Below are positions 17,329 to 26,490 of a DNA stretch of 64,000 bases, one piece after another. Location of the stretch: contig NZ_JAUSSG010000002.1 of assembly GCF_030812215.1 (NCBI RefSeq), positions 1 to 64,000 on the forward strand, in the 5' to 3' direction. This DNA comes from Variovorax boronicumulans. GTDB taxonomy: Bacteria; Pseudomonadota; Gammaproteobacteria; Burkholderiales; Burkholderiaceae_C. Under the pieces are notes generated by a model. That model searched no databases, was not told where the DNA came from, and saw only the letters and a program-made list of their open reading frames with translations. Positions within the stretch are counted from its first letter, which is position 1. Every line of letters starts with the position of its first letter. Position numbers and translations under genes: made by a program.

Positions 17329-17988
17329 TCAGCCTGCCAGATGAACCAGCACCAATCTGCGCAGCACGGGCAGCTTGCCTGTGAAAAAGTGATCGGCCCC
17401 CGGCACCACGACGATGGGCTGGCTCTGGGGCCGGGCCCAATCGAGCACCGCGGCCAGCGGCACTCGGTCGTCCAGCTCGCCATGCACGATGAGTGCATCG
17501 GGCAGGTCCACCGGCGTCTCGTAGCGGCGCTGGCCCTCGACCTCACCTGAGGGCATGCCGGCCAGGCATGTGCGCCAGGCAGGTTGGCCGCGCTGGGTAA
17601 GCGCATGCGCCACCCTGGCCTGCACAAACGCACCGAACGAGAAACCGACGAGCGCCACGCGTGCGCCGGGTCGTTCGGCGCACAGTTGTGCATGCAGCGC
17701 GAGTACATCCTCTGTTTCGCCAACGCCAGCATCGTGCGTCCCGGCGCTTCGGCCCACGCCGCGAAAGTTGGGCCTTGCCACGAACCAGCCGGCCTCGCCC
17801 AGCGCGCGCGCCAGCAGATGCGGCACCTTGTGCATCGCATGCCCGCCCAGCAGCGGCTGCGGATGACACACGATAGCGATGCCGCTCGGTGCGCTGCCCT
17901 TGGGGAGGTCGATCAGGACTTCCATCGCGCCTGCCAGGCCATCCACCAACTGGGCACCTCCGAGCGCCATATCTATCCTGCTCGTCAT
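17329..17988 (-). CDS. Alpha/beta hydrolase (COG2945-like)
   Basis: 219 aa. The hydrolase fold shows VCHPQPLLGG after the first strands, the nucleophile elbow GFSFGAF, acid in HGELDDRVP and the histidine in PGADHFF, so the triad Ser-Asp-His is complete. The length fits the small single-domain COG2945 family. It is the last gene of a minus-strand cluster (24430 to 17329) behind an acyl-CoA dehydrogenase, with a 48-nt gap. It could cleave an ester, a thioester or a lactone of the pathway; the sequence does not say which. Confidence 0.8.
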   Translation of the reverse strand: MTSRIDMALGGAQLVDGLAGAMEVLIDLPKGSAPSGIAIVCHPQPLLGGHAMHKVPHLLARALGEAGWFVARPNFRGVGRSAGTHDAGVGETEDVLALHAQLCAERPGARVALVGFSFGAFVQARVAHALTQRGQPAWRTCLAGMPSGEVEGQRRYETPVDLPDALIVHGELDDRVPLAAVLDWARPQSQPIVVVPGADHFFTGKLPVLRRLVLVHLAG

Positions 17989-18036
17989 GACTCAAGGCCA
18001 CGGCGCCCACGCATCGGGGTCGGGCAGTTCCCCCGC

Positions 18037-19197
18037 TCAGAAAGAACGTGGCAATCCCAGCACGTGCTCGGCGACATAGGCATAGATGAGGTTGGTCGAG
18101 ATCGGCGCGACCTGGTAGAGCCGCGTTTCGCGGAACTTGCGCTCGATGTCGTATTCGTTGGCAAAACCGAAGCCACCGTGTGTCTGCATGCAGACATTTG
18201 CAGCCTCCCAGCTCGCCTTCGCTGCAAGGTATTTCGCCATGTTGGCCTGGGCACCACAGTCCTTGTGGGCGTCGAACCGGCGGGCTGCCTCGAATCGCAT
18301 CAGATTGGCTGCTTCGATTTCGATGAAGGCATCGGCAATGGGGAACTGCACGCCCTGGTTCTTGCCAATCGGGCGGTCGAACACGACCCGTTCGTTGGCA
18401 TAGTTGCGTGCTCGCTCGATGAACCAGTAGCCGTCGCCGATGCACTCGGCCGCGATCAGCGTGCGCTCCGCGTTGAGGCCATCGAGGATGTATTTGAACC
18501 CTCTGCCCTCCTCGCCGATGAGGTTCTCTTCCGGAATCTCGAGATTCTCGAAGAACAGCTCGTTGGTCTCGTGGTTGACCAGATTGGGAATGGGCCGCAC
18601 GGTCAGGCCATTGCCCACAGCGTGATGCAGGTCGACGATGAAGATCGACATGCCCTCCGACTTCTTCTTCACCTCCGCCAGCGGCGTGGTGCGCGCCAGC
18701 AGGATCATCAGGTCCGAGTGCTGCACGCGCGAGATCCAGACCTTCTGGCCGTTGACGACGTAGCGGCCGTCCTTCTTGACGGCGGTGGTCTTGATCTTGG
18801 TGGTGTCCGTGCCCGTCGTGGGCTCGGTCACGGCCATCGACTGGATACGCAGCCTGCCGGCGGCGATGTCCGGCAGGTACTTGTCCTTCTGCGCCTTGCT
18901 GCCGTTGCGAAGCAACGTGCCCATGTTGTACATCTGGCCGTGCACGGCGCCGGCGTTGCCGCCCGAGCGGTTGATTTCTTCCATGATGACGCTGGCAGCC
19001 GTCAGCCCCAGGCCGGTGCCGCCATATTCTTCGGGAATCATGGCGGCCAGCCAGCCCGCTTGCATCAGCGCATCGACGAACTTCTCGGGATAGGCCTTCT
19101 GCTCGTCGATCTTGCGGAAATACTCGTCGGGAAACTGCTTGCACAGCCCGCGCACCGCATCGCGGATTTCCTGGTGGTCGTCGGTCTCGTTGAACAT
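18037..19197 (-). CDS. Acyl-CoA dehydrogenase family protein
   Basis: 386 aa from the ATG at 19197 (MFNETDDHQEIRD); a longer frame to 19266 adds an unlikely leader. It has the usual three-part fold: an N-terminal helical domain, FAD-contact MAVTEPTTGTDTTKIKT and KVWISRVQHSD in the middle, and a C-terminal helical domain with QTHGGFGFANEYDIER. At the position where many family members carry the catalytic Glu (YEGT) this protein reads LYQVAPIST, as in a subfamily whose base lies elsewhere or whose reaction differs. It is third from the end of the TPP-decarboxylase/aldehyde dehydrogenase operon and may oxidise a CoA ester formed downstream. Confidence 0.85.
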   Translation of the reverse strand: MFNETDDHQEIRDAVRGLCKQFPDEYFRKIDEQKAYPEKFVDALMQAGWLAAMIPEEYGGTGLGLTAASVIMEEINRSGGNAGAVHGQMYNMGTLLRNGSKAQKDKYLPDIAAGRLRIQSMAVTEPTTGTDTTKIKTTAVKKDGRYVVNGQKVWISRVQHSDLMILLARTTPLAEVKKKSEGMSIFIVDLHHAVGNGLTVRPIPNLVNHETNELFFENLEIPEENLIGEEGRGFKYILDGLNAERTLIAAECIGDGYWFIERARNYANERVVFDRPIGKNQGVQFPIADAFIEIEAANLMRFEAARRFDAHKDCGAQANMAKYLAAKASWEAANVCMQTHGGFGFANEYDIERKFRETRLYQVAPISTNLIYAYVAEHVLGLPRSF

Positions 19198-19272
19198 CCT
19201 TGCTTTCCTTGTCTTAAGCCAACATTGCGCCGGCGTGCATGGCCAGATGGCCCCTGCACGCCGCAACGCGCT

Positions 19273-20718
19273 TCATTCTTTCTCTGCCCGGTCGCGCAGA
19301 ATCTTTCCGGGATTCATCAGGTTCGACGGATCGAAGGCAGCCTTGATCGTGCGCATCATCTGCAGATCGACAGCCGGCTTGAACCGCTCCAAGCGCTCCA
19401 CATGCATCTTTCCGATGCCGTGCTCCGCACTGATGCTTCCATTGAGCTCGACGCTGGCCTCATGCACGATCAGGTTGATCCGCGCCGCGGCCGCTTCGCA
19501 CTCGACTGACGTTCCGTAGACCGAGCGCGGCAGCACCGCAATCACGTGGATGTTGCCGTCGCCAATGTGGCCCGCGTGGCAAACCGCGGCCCCCGCCACG
19601 TTCCGCTCGATGCGCTCCGTGACCTGGTCGATGAAAAGCGGGAGCTTCGAGATCGGCACCGATGTGTCGTTCGAGACGGTGAAGCCGGCACGCTTGTTGG
19701 CCTCGGAGATGTTGTGCCGAAGCTCCCAGATGCGATTCGCCTTGGCCACATCGGTGGCGACAACCGCGTTGGTCACCAGGTCCTGCTCGAAAGCGGTCTC
19801 GAGCGTGTTCTGCAACTCGCTGACTGCGTCCCATCGGGGCGAACTGTCCGCGATCTCCATCAGCACGTACCACTCGCTGTCCAGTTCCATCGGCGATTGA
19901 AGTCCGTGACCGTGCTGCAGCACGAGCTCGATCTGCCGGCGCGACATGATCTCGAAGGCCTCGATGCGGTTGCCCACCTGTTCCTGCATGAAGCGGAGCA
20001 GATCGACAGCTTCCTTCACGCCGCTCAGGCTGACCATGGCGGTCGCCGACACATTGAGACGGGGAAAGAGCTTCAGTACCGCCGCGGTCACCACGCCCAG
20101 CGTCCCCTCGGCGCCGATGAAAAGCTGCTTCAGGTCGTAGCCGGCGTTGTCCTTGCGCAGCGCGCGAAGCCCATTCCAGAGCGTGCCGTCGGGCAGAACC
20201 ACTTCCAGGCCCAGCACGAGCTCACGCATGTTCCCGTAGCGCAGCACCCCGGTGCCGCCGGCATTCGTCGACACCAGCCCACCGATCTCGCAACTCCCGA
20301 CGCTTCCCAGCAGCAGCGGAAACTGCCGCTGGTTTTCTTCGGCCGCTTCGCGGACATTGGCAAGGATGCAGCCGGCCTCGGCTGTCAGCGAGTTGCTCTG
20401 CGCATCGATCTCCCGAATCCGGTTGAGGCGCGAAAGATTGAGGATCACGGAAGGCCGCTCCGCTCCCGCGACAGCGCCACCAACCAGCCCCGTGTTGCCG
20501 CCCTGCGGAACGATCGACACATTCAGCTGGGCGCAAGTCTTCACGAGCTCCACCACCTCCTGGGTACTGCCCGGCATCAGGACTGCCAAGGCAGAACCTT
20601 GGTAGCGGCCACGCCAGTCCGCCTGATACGGGCTTGTCTGGGACGGATCGGTCAAGACGCGCGCCGCCCCAACGACCTGGGCGACTTGCTCCAGCAGTAC
20701 AGGGATGTCCGGATTCAT
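19273..20718 (-). CDS. GlcD-like FAD-linked D-2-hydroxyacid dehydrogenase
   Basis: 481 aa from the ATG at 20718 (MNPDIPVLLEQ). A PCMH-type FAD-binding half carries VPQGGNTGLVGGAV and STNAGGTGVLRYGN. The FAD-oxidase C half carries the metal-binding HAGHIGDGNIH and SAEHGIGKMH. Family members oxidise D-lactate, glycolate or D-2-hydroxyglutarate to the 2-oxo acid, passing electrons to a quinone or flavoprotein. It lies between the acyl-CoA dehydrogenase and a Bug receptor in the same operon as a split 2-oxoacid decarboxylase, so it probably makes the 2-oxo acid substrate of that enzyme. Confidence 0.88.
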   Translation of the reverse strand: MNPDIPVLLEQVAQVVGAARVLTDPSQTSPYQADWRGRYQGSALAVLMPGSTQEVVELVKTCAQLNVSIVPQGGNTGLVGGAVAGAERPSVILNLSRLNRIREIDAQSNSLTAEAGCILANVREAAEENQRQFPLLLGSVGSCEIGGLVSTNAGGTGVLRYGNMRELVLGLEVVLPDGTLWNGLRALRKDNAGYDLKQLFIGAEGTLGVVTAAVLKLFPRLNVSATAMVSLSGVKEAVDLLRFMQEQVGNRIEAFEIMSRRQIELVLQHGHGLQSPMELDSEWYVLMEIADSSPRWDAVSELQNTLETAFEQDLVTNAVVATDVAKANRIWELRHNISEANKRAGFTVSNDTSVPISKLPLFIDQVTERIERNVAGAAVCHAGHIGDGNIHVIAVLPRSVYGTSVECEAAAARINLIVHEASVELNGSISAEHGIGKMHVERLERFKPAVDLQMMRTIKAAFDPSNLMNPGKILRDRAEKE

Positions 20719-20747
20719 GCGCTCTCTTTCGGTACGGTACGTGCAGC

Positions 20748-21743
20748 TCAATCTCTCTTGAGGCCACCGATCGACTTGATGACCATCCCCCACTTGTCGA
20801 GCTCTGTCTTGACCATCGACGCCAGCGCTTCGGGCGTCGATCCCACCGGCGTTGCACTCAGATCCTTCAGCTTGGCCTGCACGTCCTGCTGCGCGACCAC
20901 CGCTTGCAGCTCGGTGCTCAGCAAATCGACCAACGGCTGCGGCAGCTTCGAGGGGCCGAAGATGGCATTCCAGGTGTAGGTTTCGAAACCGGGGACGCCT
21001 GCTTCGGCCAGGGTCGGAATGTCTGGGAACGAGGCAGAGCGCTTGCTGGTGGTCACGGCCAACGCGCGCGCGGAGCCGGCCCGAATGTGCGACGCAGCAC
21101 CGGTCAACACGTCGAACAGGATGGGGATGTGGCCGCCGACCAGGTCGGTCATGGCGGGGCCGCCGCCCTTGTAGGGGATGTGGCCGATGTCCACGCCCGC
21201 CATCGACTTGAACAGTTCACCCGAGAGATGCGGGGGTGTCCCCACACCGGACGAGCCGTAGCTGAATTTGCCCGGTGCCGCTTTCAGCATGGCGATGAGC
21301 TCGCGAACGTTCTGAGCCTTCACGGATGCGCTGACCAACAGGACGTTGGGAACGGTCGCGACCAGCGAAATGGGGGCGAAGTCCCGCTGCGCGTCGTAGG
21401 GCGCAGGCGGAGTCGACAGCGGATTGATGGCGTGCGTTGCCACGGTGCCCATCAGCAACACGCTGCCATCGGCTGCGGCCTTCGCCACCTTCGCGGCACC
21501 AATGGCCCCTCCACCGCCGGCGACGTTCTCCACCACAACGCTGTGGGCGATGCGCTCCGACAGTTTTTGCGCAACGAGGCGGGAGACGACATCTGTTGCC
21601 CCGCCCGCCGCGAAGGGAACCACCAGCGTGATCGGCCCCTTCGGCAGTACCGCCTGCGCGAACACGGGCTGCACCAGGCTGCAGGGCGCAGCAGCCAGGC
21701 CCCACTTGATCAGATCTCGTCGAGATAGCTTCGGGTTGCTCAT
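20748..21743 (-). CDS. Bug-family (TctC) substrate-binding protein with Tat-type signal
   Basis: 331 aa from the ATG at 21743, with GGAGACAA on the minus strand (21748-21755) as its SD. The leader carries SRRDLIKWGLAAAP, a twin-arginine motif, instead of the plain Sec signal of the other receptors. Family motifs: VPFAAGGATDVVSR, VVENVAGGGGAIG, HIPYKGGGPAMTD. It sits inside the operon between the aldehyde dehydrogenase and the GlcD-like gene, and so is the best candidate receptor for the acid that this pathway degrades. Tat export would imply folding before export; whether it is really used is open. Confidence 0.9.
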   Translation of the reverse strand: MSNPKLSRRDLIKWGLAAAPCSLVQPVFAQAVLPKGPITLVVPFAAGGATDVVSRLVAQKLSERIAHSVVVENVAGGGGAIGAAKVAKAAADGSVLLMGTVATHAINPLSTPPAPYDAQRDFAPISLVATVPNVLLVSASVKAQNVRELIAMLKAAPGKFSYGSSGVGTPPHLSGELFKSMAGVDIGHIPYKGGGPAMTDLVGGHIPILFDVLTGAASHIRAGSARALAVTTSKRSASFPDIPTLAEAGVPGFETYTWNAIFGPSKLPQPLVDLLSTELQAVVAQQDVQAKLKDLSATPVGSTPEALASMVKTELDKWGMVIKSIGGLKRD

Positions 21744-21780
21744 CGTCTTGTCTCCGTTCTTCTTTGTTGATTCGTCCGTG

Positions 21781-23259
21781 TCAGCGCATGACGAAGGGGT
21801 TTCCCGCGACGGCGCCGCTGTTGATCCACACGCACTTGGTCTGCAGGTACTCGCGGATCGCGTCGATGCCGTTTTCGCGCCCCAGGCCGGAATCCTTGTA
21901 GCCACCGAACGGGGCCATGAAGCTCACCGCGCGGTACGTGTTGACCCACACCGTTCCCGCCTGCAACTTCTCGGACATGCGTATCGCTCGCCCGATGTCG
22001 TTCGTCCAGACAGCCGCCGCCAGGCCGAAGCGCACATCGTTGGCAATGCGCAGTGCGTCGGCCTCGTCGCGAAATCGGATGATCGACAGCACCGGGCCGA
22101 ACACCTCTTCCTGTGCGATTCGCATGTCGTTGCGAACGCCGGTGAAGATGGTCGGCTGCACGAACCAGCCTTTGCCGCACTCGGGCGCGTCGCCGGCGGC
22201 ACCACCCAGAACGGCCGTGGCCCCCTCGCTGCGTGCGATGTCGATGTATTCCAGAACCTTCTTGTACTGAGGCGGCGTCGTGACCGGACCCACCTGCGTG
22301 TTCGGATCCATCGGGTCACCCATGCGGGCCGTGCGCGCCACCGCAAGCAACCGCTCCACGAAGGCGTCGTGGATGCTGTCCTGCACCAGCAGGCGCGAGC
22401 CCGCGATGCAGGTTTGCCCCGTCGCGGCAAAGATGCCGGAAATGGCGCCGAAGGCGGCTTGCTCCAGGTCCGCGTCATCGAACACCACGTTGGGTGATTT
22501 ACCGCCCAGCTCCATGGCTGTGTGCTTGAGGTTGCGGCCTGCCCTCTCGTTGATCAGCCGGCCCGTGCTGTCCGAGCCAGTGAAGCTGATCTTGCTGACA
22601 AGCGGGTGATCGACCAGCGGCGTACCGACCTCGGCACCGAATCCCGTGACCACGTTGAACACGCCCGGAGGAAAGCCCGCTTCATCGAACAACGTCGCCA
22701 GCTCCAGCGTGGAGGCTGAAGTGAACTCCGACGGTTTGACCACCACCGTGCAACCGGCGGCCAAGGCAGGGGCGATCTTCCAGCTCAACAGCATCAGCGG
22801 GGAGTTCCAGGGCGTGATGGCTGCCACCACGCCGACCGGCTCGTGCCGCGTGAAGGCGAAATACCCCTTCTTGTCGAGCGGCAGCGTGCTGCCTTGCACC
22901 TTGTCGGCCAGGCCGCCGTAGTAATGGAACCACTGCGGGATGTAGTTCAGTTGCCCCTGCATCTCGGCCAGCAGCTTTCCGTTGTCCCGCACTTCCGTTG
23001 TCGCGAGCTTGACGGCATCGCGCGAGATGAGGTCCGCAAGTTTTCGAAGCAGGGCTCCGCGTTGCGTTGCCGTGCAGTCGGCCCAGGGGCCTTGCGTCAA
23101 TGCCTTGTGTGCAGCCTGCACGGCGTCGTCGACATCGCGAGCGTCGCCGCGCGGGATCTGCGCCCAGGTCTCGCCAGTGAAGGGGTTCTGTGTATCGAAC
23201 CACTGGCCGCCTCGAGGCTCTCGTGCCTGGCCGTCGATGTGCAGTGCGTAGCGTTTCAT
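21781..23259 (-). CDS. Aldehyde dehydrogenase
   Basis: 492 aa, full length for the NAD(P)+-dependent family. It shows the catalytic-site segments MELGGKSPNVVF (general base Glu) and TGQTCIAGSRL (nucleophile Cys), NSPLMLLSWKIAPALAAG and the EEVFGPVLS motif. It follows the two TPP-enzyme genes in the operon, so the likely substrate is the aldehyde released by decarboxylation of the 2-oxo acid, giving the free acid. The gap to the Bug gene downstream is 37 nt. The specific substrate is unknown. Confidence 0.9.
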   Translation of the reverse strand: MKRYALHIDGQAREPRGGQWFDTQNPFTGETWAQIPRGDARDVDDAVQAAHKALTQGPWADCTATQRGALLRKLADLISRDAVKLATTEVRDNGKLLAEMQGQLNYIPQWFHYYGGLADKVQGSTLPLDKKGYFAFTRHEPVGVVAAITPWNSPLMLLSWKIAPALAAGCTVVVKPSEFTSASTLELATLFDEAGFPPGVFNVVTGFGAEVGTPLVDHPLVSKISFTGSDSTGRLINERAGRNLKHTAMELGGKSPNVVFDDADLEQAAFGAISGIFAATGQTCIAGSRLLVQDSIHDAFVERLLAVARTARMGDPMDPNTQVGPVTTPPQYKKVLEYIDIARSEGATAVLGGAAGDAPECGKGWFVQPTIFTGVRNDMRIAQEEVFGPVLSIIRFRDEADALRIANDVRFGLAAAVWTNDIGRAIRMSEKLQAGTVWVNTYRAVSFMAPFGGYKDSGLGRENGIDAIREYLQTKCVWINSGAVAGNPFVMR

Positions 23260-23297
23260 GCCTTCTCTTTCATTGCCGGCTCGGGCGCACTGGGGTC

Positions 23298-23894
23298 TCA
23301 GAACGGCTTGAGGCCGAGGGCAGACCGGAAGCGGTTCTTGATGAACGGACCGTCGCGCGGCGGCAGCGCACGCGGCGGCTCGTTCGCTTCAATGAAGACT
23401 TGTGCAAAGGACACGCCGTCGCGCGACAGCACGCGGCGCGAGACCTCGTCGCATCCCTCGAGGCTGTCGACCGCGAACGCATCCGCAATGCCGAAGCCCT
23501 TGGCGACCGCCACCAGGTTCGTCCCCAGGCTGGAGTGGCTGCGCTGCATGCCGGTTTCGCCGAAATGCCCGTTGTCGAGAACGACGATGCTGAGGTTCCT
23601 GGGCTGCTTGGCCGCGATGGTGGCCAGGCTCCCGATGCCCATCAACTGCTCGCCATCGCCCGTGATGACGACGACCGAGCGCGTGGGTTGCGCCAGCGCC
23701 AGGCCCAGGCCCAGCGCGGCGGCGCCGCCCATGGCGCCCCAGAGGTAGTAGTTCAGGTCACGGTCGCCGGCGGCGAACACGTCGTAGGCCGCAGAGCCCA
23801 GGCCCGTGACAACCAGCGCGTCGGGCACGGTCGACAGCAGCTTGGCGACGAATGCGCGGCGATCGGCACGCGACTTCGATGCGATGGGGTTCAT
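23298..23894 (-). CDS. TPP-dependent decarboxylase, C-terminal/pyrophosphate half (ComE-like)
   Basis: 198 aa. It carries the TPP/Mg motif GDGEQLMGIGS ending in VLDN, with the SYDVF-like GLGSAAYDVF start of this domain. Together with the upstream ORF it forms a two-subunit 2-oxoacid decarboxylase like sulfopyruvate decarboxylase ComDE or phosphonopyruvate decarboxylase. Its ATG overlaps the stop of the upstream half by 1 nt (TAATG), so the halves are coupled. The related substrates are 3-carbon 2-oxo acids with a polar group at C3; the real substrate here is unproven. Confidence 0.85.
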   Translation of the reverse strand: MNPIASKSRADRRAFVAKLLSTVPDALVVTGLGSAAYDVFAAGDRDLNYYLWGAMGGAAALGLGLALAQPTRSVVVITGDGEQLMGIGSLATIAAKQPRNLSIVVLDNGHFGETGMQRSHSSLGTNLVAVAKGFGIADAFAVDSLEGCDEVSRRVLSRDGVSFAQVFIEANEPPRALPPRDGPFIKNRFRSALGLKPF

Positions 23895-24430
23895 TACTTG
23901 CGCTCCCACTTCTTGCGGCCGATCAGGCTCTGTCCCAGCAACACGGCGACCTTTTCGCCGGCTTCGAAGGCGGCGTCGTAGCCCGCACTCACGATTTCCT
24001 CGACCTCGTCGGGGTGGGATGCACGCAAGACGTGGATGCCCATCAGCTCCAGCGCGGCCTGTGTTGCCTTGCCCATCGGGCCCTGCCAGGGATTGAACTC
24101 GGCGTATTCGCCGCGCATCGTCACGAGCGTGAAGAACGGGAAATCCGCCGCCTGCAGCAGGGAGAACATGTTCACGCAGTTGCCCACGCCGCTGCTTTGC
24201 ATCAGCAGCACCGAGCGCTTGCCGCCGAGCCACGCGCCGCAGACCACGGCAACGCCCTCCTCCTCGGTCGTGAGGACGACGTCCTCGATGTCGGGATCTG
24301 CAATGGCGCTGCGGATCACGTGCGAATGACCTGCGTCGGGAACGTAGACGATCTGGTCGACGCCGCCCTCCTTGAGGACCTTGAAGACGGCCTCCTGCCA
24401 TGCAGGCGCCGAGGCGGTGGAGTGATTCAT
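23894..24430 (-). CDS. TPP-dependent decarboxylase, N-terminal/PYR half (ComD-like)
   Basis: 178 aa. The PYR-domain glutamate needed to activate thiamine diphosphate lies in TTEEEGVAV; YVPDAGHSHV and LMQSSGVGN are typical of the sulfopyruvate/phosphonopyruvate decarboxylase alpha subunit. It is the first gene of the minus-strand operon (decarboxylase, aldehyde dehydrogenase, Bug, GlcD-like, acyl-CoA dehydrogenase, hydrolase). A LysR gene is divergent at 24535, leaving about 100 bp for promoters. Confidence 0.85.
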   Translation of the reverse strand: MNHSTASAPAWQEAVFKVLKEGGVDQIVYVPDAGHSHVIRSAIADPDIEDVVLTTEEEGVAVVCGAWLGGKRSVLLMQSSGVGNCVNMFSLLQAADFPFFTLVTMRGEYAEFNPWQGPMGKATQAALELMGIHVLRASHPDEVEEIVSAGYDAAFEAGEKVAVLLGQSLIGRKKWERK

Positions 24431-24534
24431 GCTGGATGGGATCTGGAGTGGATCGATGAGGCATCATAAAATTTGATGCAATCAGATCTGAAATAGAGAT
24501 TTGGCATTCCATCATCACAGGGCGCTATAGCACC

Positions 24535-25467
24535 ATGGACCTCAAGCACCTTCGCGCATTCCTGACTGTTGCGGAAACCGGTAGCGTCACGCGCGCATCC
24601 GAAGTCCTGCACCTGGTGCAACCGGCCGTGTCACGCCAGCTGCGGCTGCTGGAAGAGGATGTGGGCGCCGCGCTGTTCGACCGAGAACGCCACGGCATGG
24701 CGCTCACCGAAGCCGGCCACGTCCTTGTCGGCTATGCGCGCCGCGCGCTGCTCGAGTTGGACCGGGCACGCGTGGAAATCGCGGGCACCGGCGGTGGCGT
24801 TTCGGGGTTGGTCACCCTCGGACTTCTCCCCAGCACCATCGACACGCTTTCTGGGCCGTTGGTGACCGCACTGGCACACGAATACCCAGGCATTCGCATC
24901 CAGATCGCCATGGGCTACGCCGGCACGCTCATGCGCTGGCTGGTTTCCGGTGAAGTGGACGCAGCGCTGCTCTACGGCGCCGAGCGTTCTTCCGAAGTGC
25001 AGGCCACGCCCTTGATCGAAGAGCCGCTATGGGTCGTCGGCCCCAGGAAGGAGGGCTTTCGGCGAAACAAGCCGATATCCCTCGCCAGCCTGGTGGGCCG
25101 CAAGCTGGTGCTGCCAAGTGCCCCGCACGGCATCCGTACGCTGGTCGAGCACGCATGCGCCGTGAGCAACGTCACCCTGGACATCTCGGCGGAGACCAAT
25201 GCGCTGAGCGTTCAGCGCAGCCTGGTGCTCGGCGGGCACGGCCTGACGATCCTGCCGCCCATCGCCGTGGCGGAAGACCTGCAGAGCGGCAAGCTGTCCG
25301 GCGCTCCGCTGGCAGATCCGCCCGTCGCACGGACGATCGTGCTGGCGCTGCCGGCCAATCGCCCGTCGGGTCGTCATGTGCGTTGCGCAGTCGACCTCCT
25401 GGTGGCACAGGCGCGTGCGGCGGTCGAGTCCGGTGCCTGGCCGGAAGGACGCTGGCTGGCGGACTAA
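24535..25467 (+). CDS. LysR-family transcriptional regulator
   Basis: 310 aa (MDLKHLRAFLTVAETGS). HTH: SVTRASEVLHLVQPAVSRQL; the effector domain follows a GVSGLVTLGLLPS linker. It is divergent from the TPP decarboxylase-aldehyde dehydrogenase operon with a gap of about 100 bp that is AT-rich (AAAATTTGATGCAATCAG), so control of that operon is likely. The sequence is closest to the NAC/CynR-like group of the family, but no ligand can be named. Confidence 0.9.
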   Translation: MDLKHLRAFLTVAETGSVTRASEVLHLVQPAVSRQLRLLEEDVGAALFDRERHGMALTEAGHVLVGYARRALLELDRARVEIAGTGGGVSGLVTLGLLPSTIDTLSGPLVTALAHEYPGIRIQIAMGYAGTLMRWLVSGEVDAALLYGAERSSEVQATPLIEEPLWVVGPRKEGFRRNKPISLASLVGRKLVLPSAPHGIRTLVEHACAVSNVTLDISAETNALSVQRSLVLGGHGLTILPPIAVAEDLQSGKLSGAPLADPPVARTIVLALPANRPSGRHVRCAVDLLVAQARAAVESGAWPEGRWLAD

Positions 25468-25476
25468 GGTGCCGCT

Positions 25477-26385
25477 CTAGGCAAGGCGCGCTGGAACGCC
25501 AGCGCCCAACAGCGCCGTGATCTCCTGCAACAGCGGCGAATTTCTCGTCTTGCTCCATGCCACGGCAGTGGTGACGACTTGCAGGCTCTCCTTCAGCGGA
25601 CGAAGCACGACGCTCTCCGGCGCGAGTTTCTTCATCGATGCGGGCACGAGCGCGATGCCCTGCCCGCATCCGACGAATGCCACCTGCGACGAGACGCTGC
25701 GGGTCTCGTGGATCACCCTCGGCGAAAAGCCGTGCGCCAGACACGCCGCGGTGAGGCCGTCGAAATAGACGGGGCTCACGCGCCTGGAAAACATCACGAA
25801 GTCCTCGTCCGCCAGGCTGGCCAGCCGGATGCGAGCCATTCTGGAAAAGCGATGCCCCTTGGGAAGCGCCACGGCCAGCTTGTCCTGCTTCAGCGGCATG
25901 CTGTCGATGGACTCGCCGAGGTCGCCTTCCAGCCTTGCGAACGCGAGATCCACGTCGCCTGATTCGAGAGAAGGAATGGCCTCCGCGCTGTCGATCTCCC
26001 TGACGGACACGGTCAGGTCCGGGTAGCGCTTCTTGAGCGTCGCCAGAAAGGGCGGGAGCACATCGAGCATCGCCGAGCTGATCGCGCCGATCGTCAGCAG
26101 GCCCGTCTGTCCTGCCGCCGCTTCCCGCACCGCCAGCTCGAGCCGCTCGAGCTGTTGCGCGAACTTGCGCACCGCCGGAAGGATCGCCGCGCCCGCCGGC
26201 GTGAGCTTGGCGCCGCGCCGCGAGCGCTCGAACAGCTTGAGCTTCAGCGCTTGCTCGAGCACCTGAATCTGCTCGGTCAAAGGCGGCTGGGACATGCCGA
26301 GCCGTGCCGCCGCCTTGCTGAAGTTTTCTTCCTCTGCCACCGCGAGAAAGAGCCACAGGTGGCGGATGAGACGGAAGTTGATCAT
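25477..26385 (-). CDS. LysR-family transcriptional regulator
   Basis: 302 aa from the ATG at 26385 (MINFRLIRHLWLFLAVAEEE); the frame continues to 26418 without a better start. HTH: SKAAARLGMSQPPLTEQIQ. It is convergent with the previous LysR gene (9-nt gap) and divergent from the two RraA-fold genes at 26491-27821, with about 105 bp between starts, so it probably regulates the RraA-RraA-aminotransferase operon. Confidence 0.9.
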   Translation of the reverse strand: MINFRLIRHLWLFLAVAEEENFSKAAARLGMSQPPLTEQIQVLEQALKLKLFERSRRGAKLTPAGAAILPAVRKFAQQLERLELAVREAAAGQTGLLTIGAISSAMLDVLPPFLATLKKRYPDLTVSVREIDSAEAIPSLESGDVDLAFARLEGDLGESIDSMPLKQDKLAVALPKGHRFSRMARIRLASLADEDFVMFSRRVSPVYFDGLTAACLAHGFSPRVIHETRSVSSQVAFVGCGQGIALVPASMKKLAPESVVLRPLKESLQVVTTAVAWSKTRNSPLLQEITALLGAGVPARLA

Positions 26386-26490
26386 GTTCTTTCCATAGCC
26401 CTGGCGTATTACAACCATTCAATCTTCGGAATTTACATATGAATGGCATCCACGGAAAGTCAAATCTTTCCACCCCGACCGCAACAGCCA

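Noticed and set aside
17584..19509. A 641-codon open frame on the + strand opposite the acyl-CoA dehydrogenase
   Set aside because: It is the GC-driven mirror of well-recognised minus-strand genes; its translation has no domain and a low-complexity composition.
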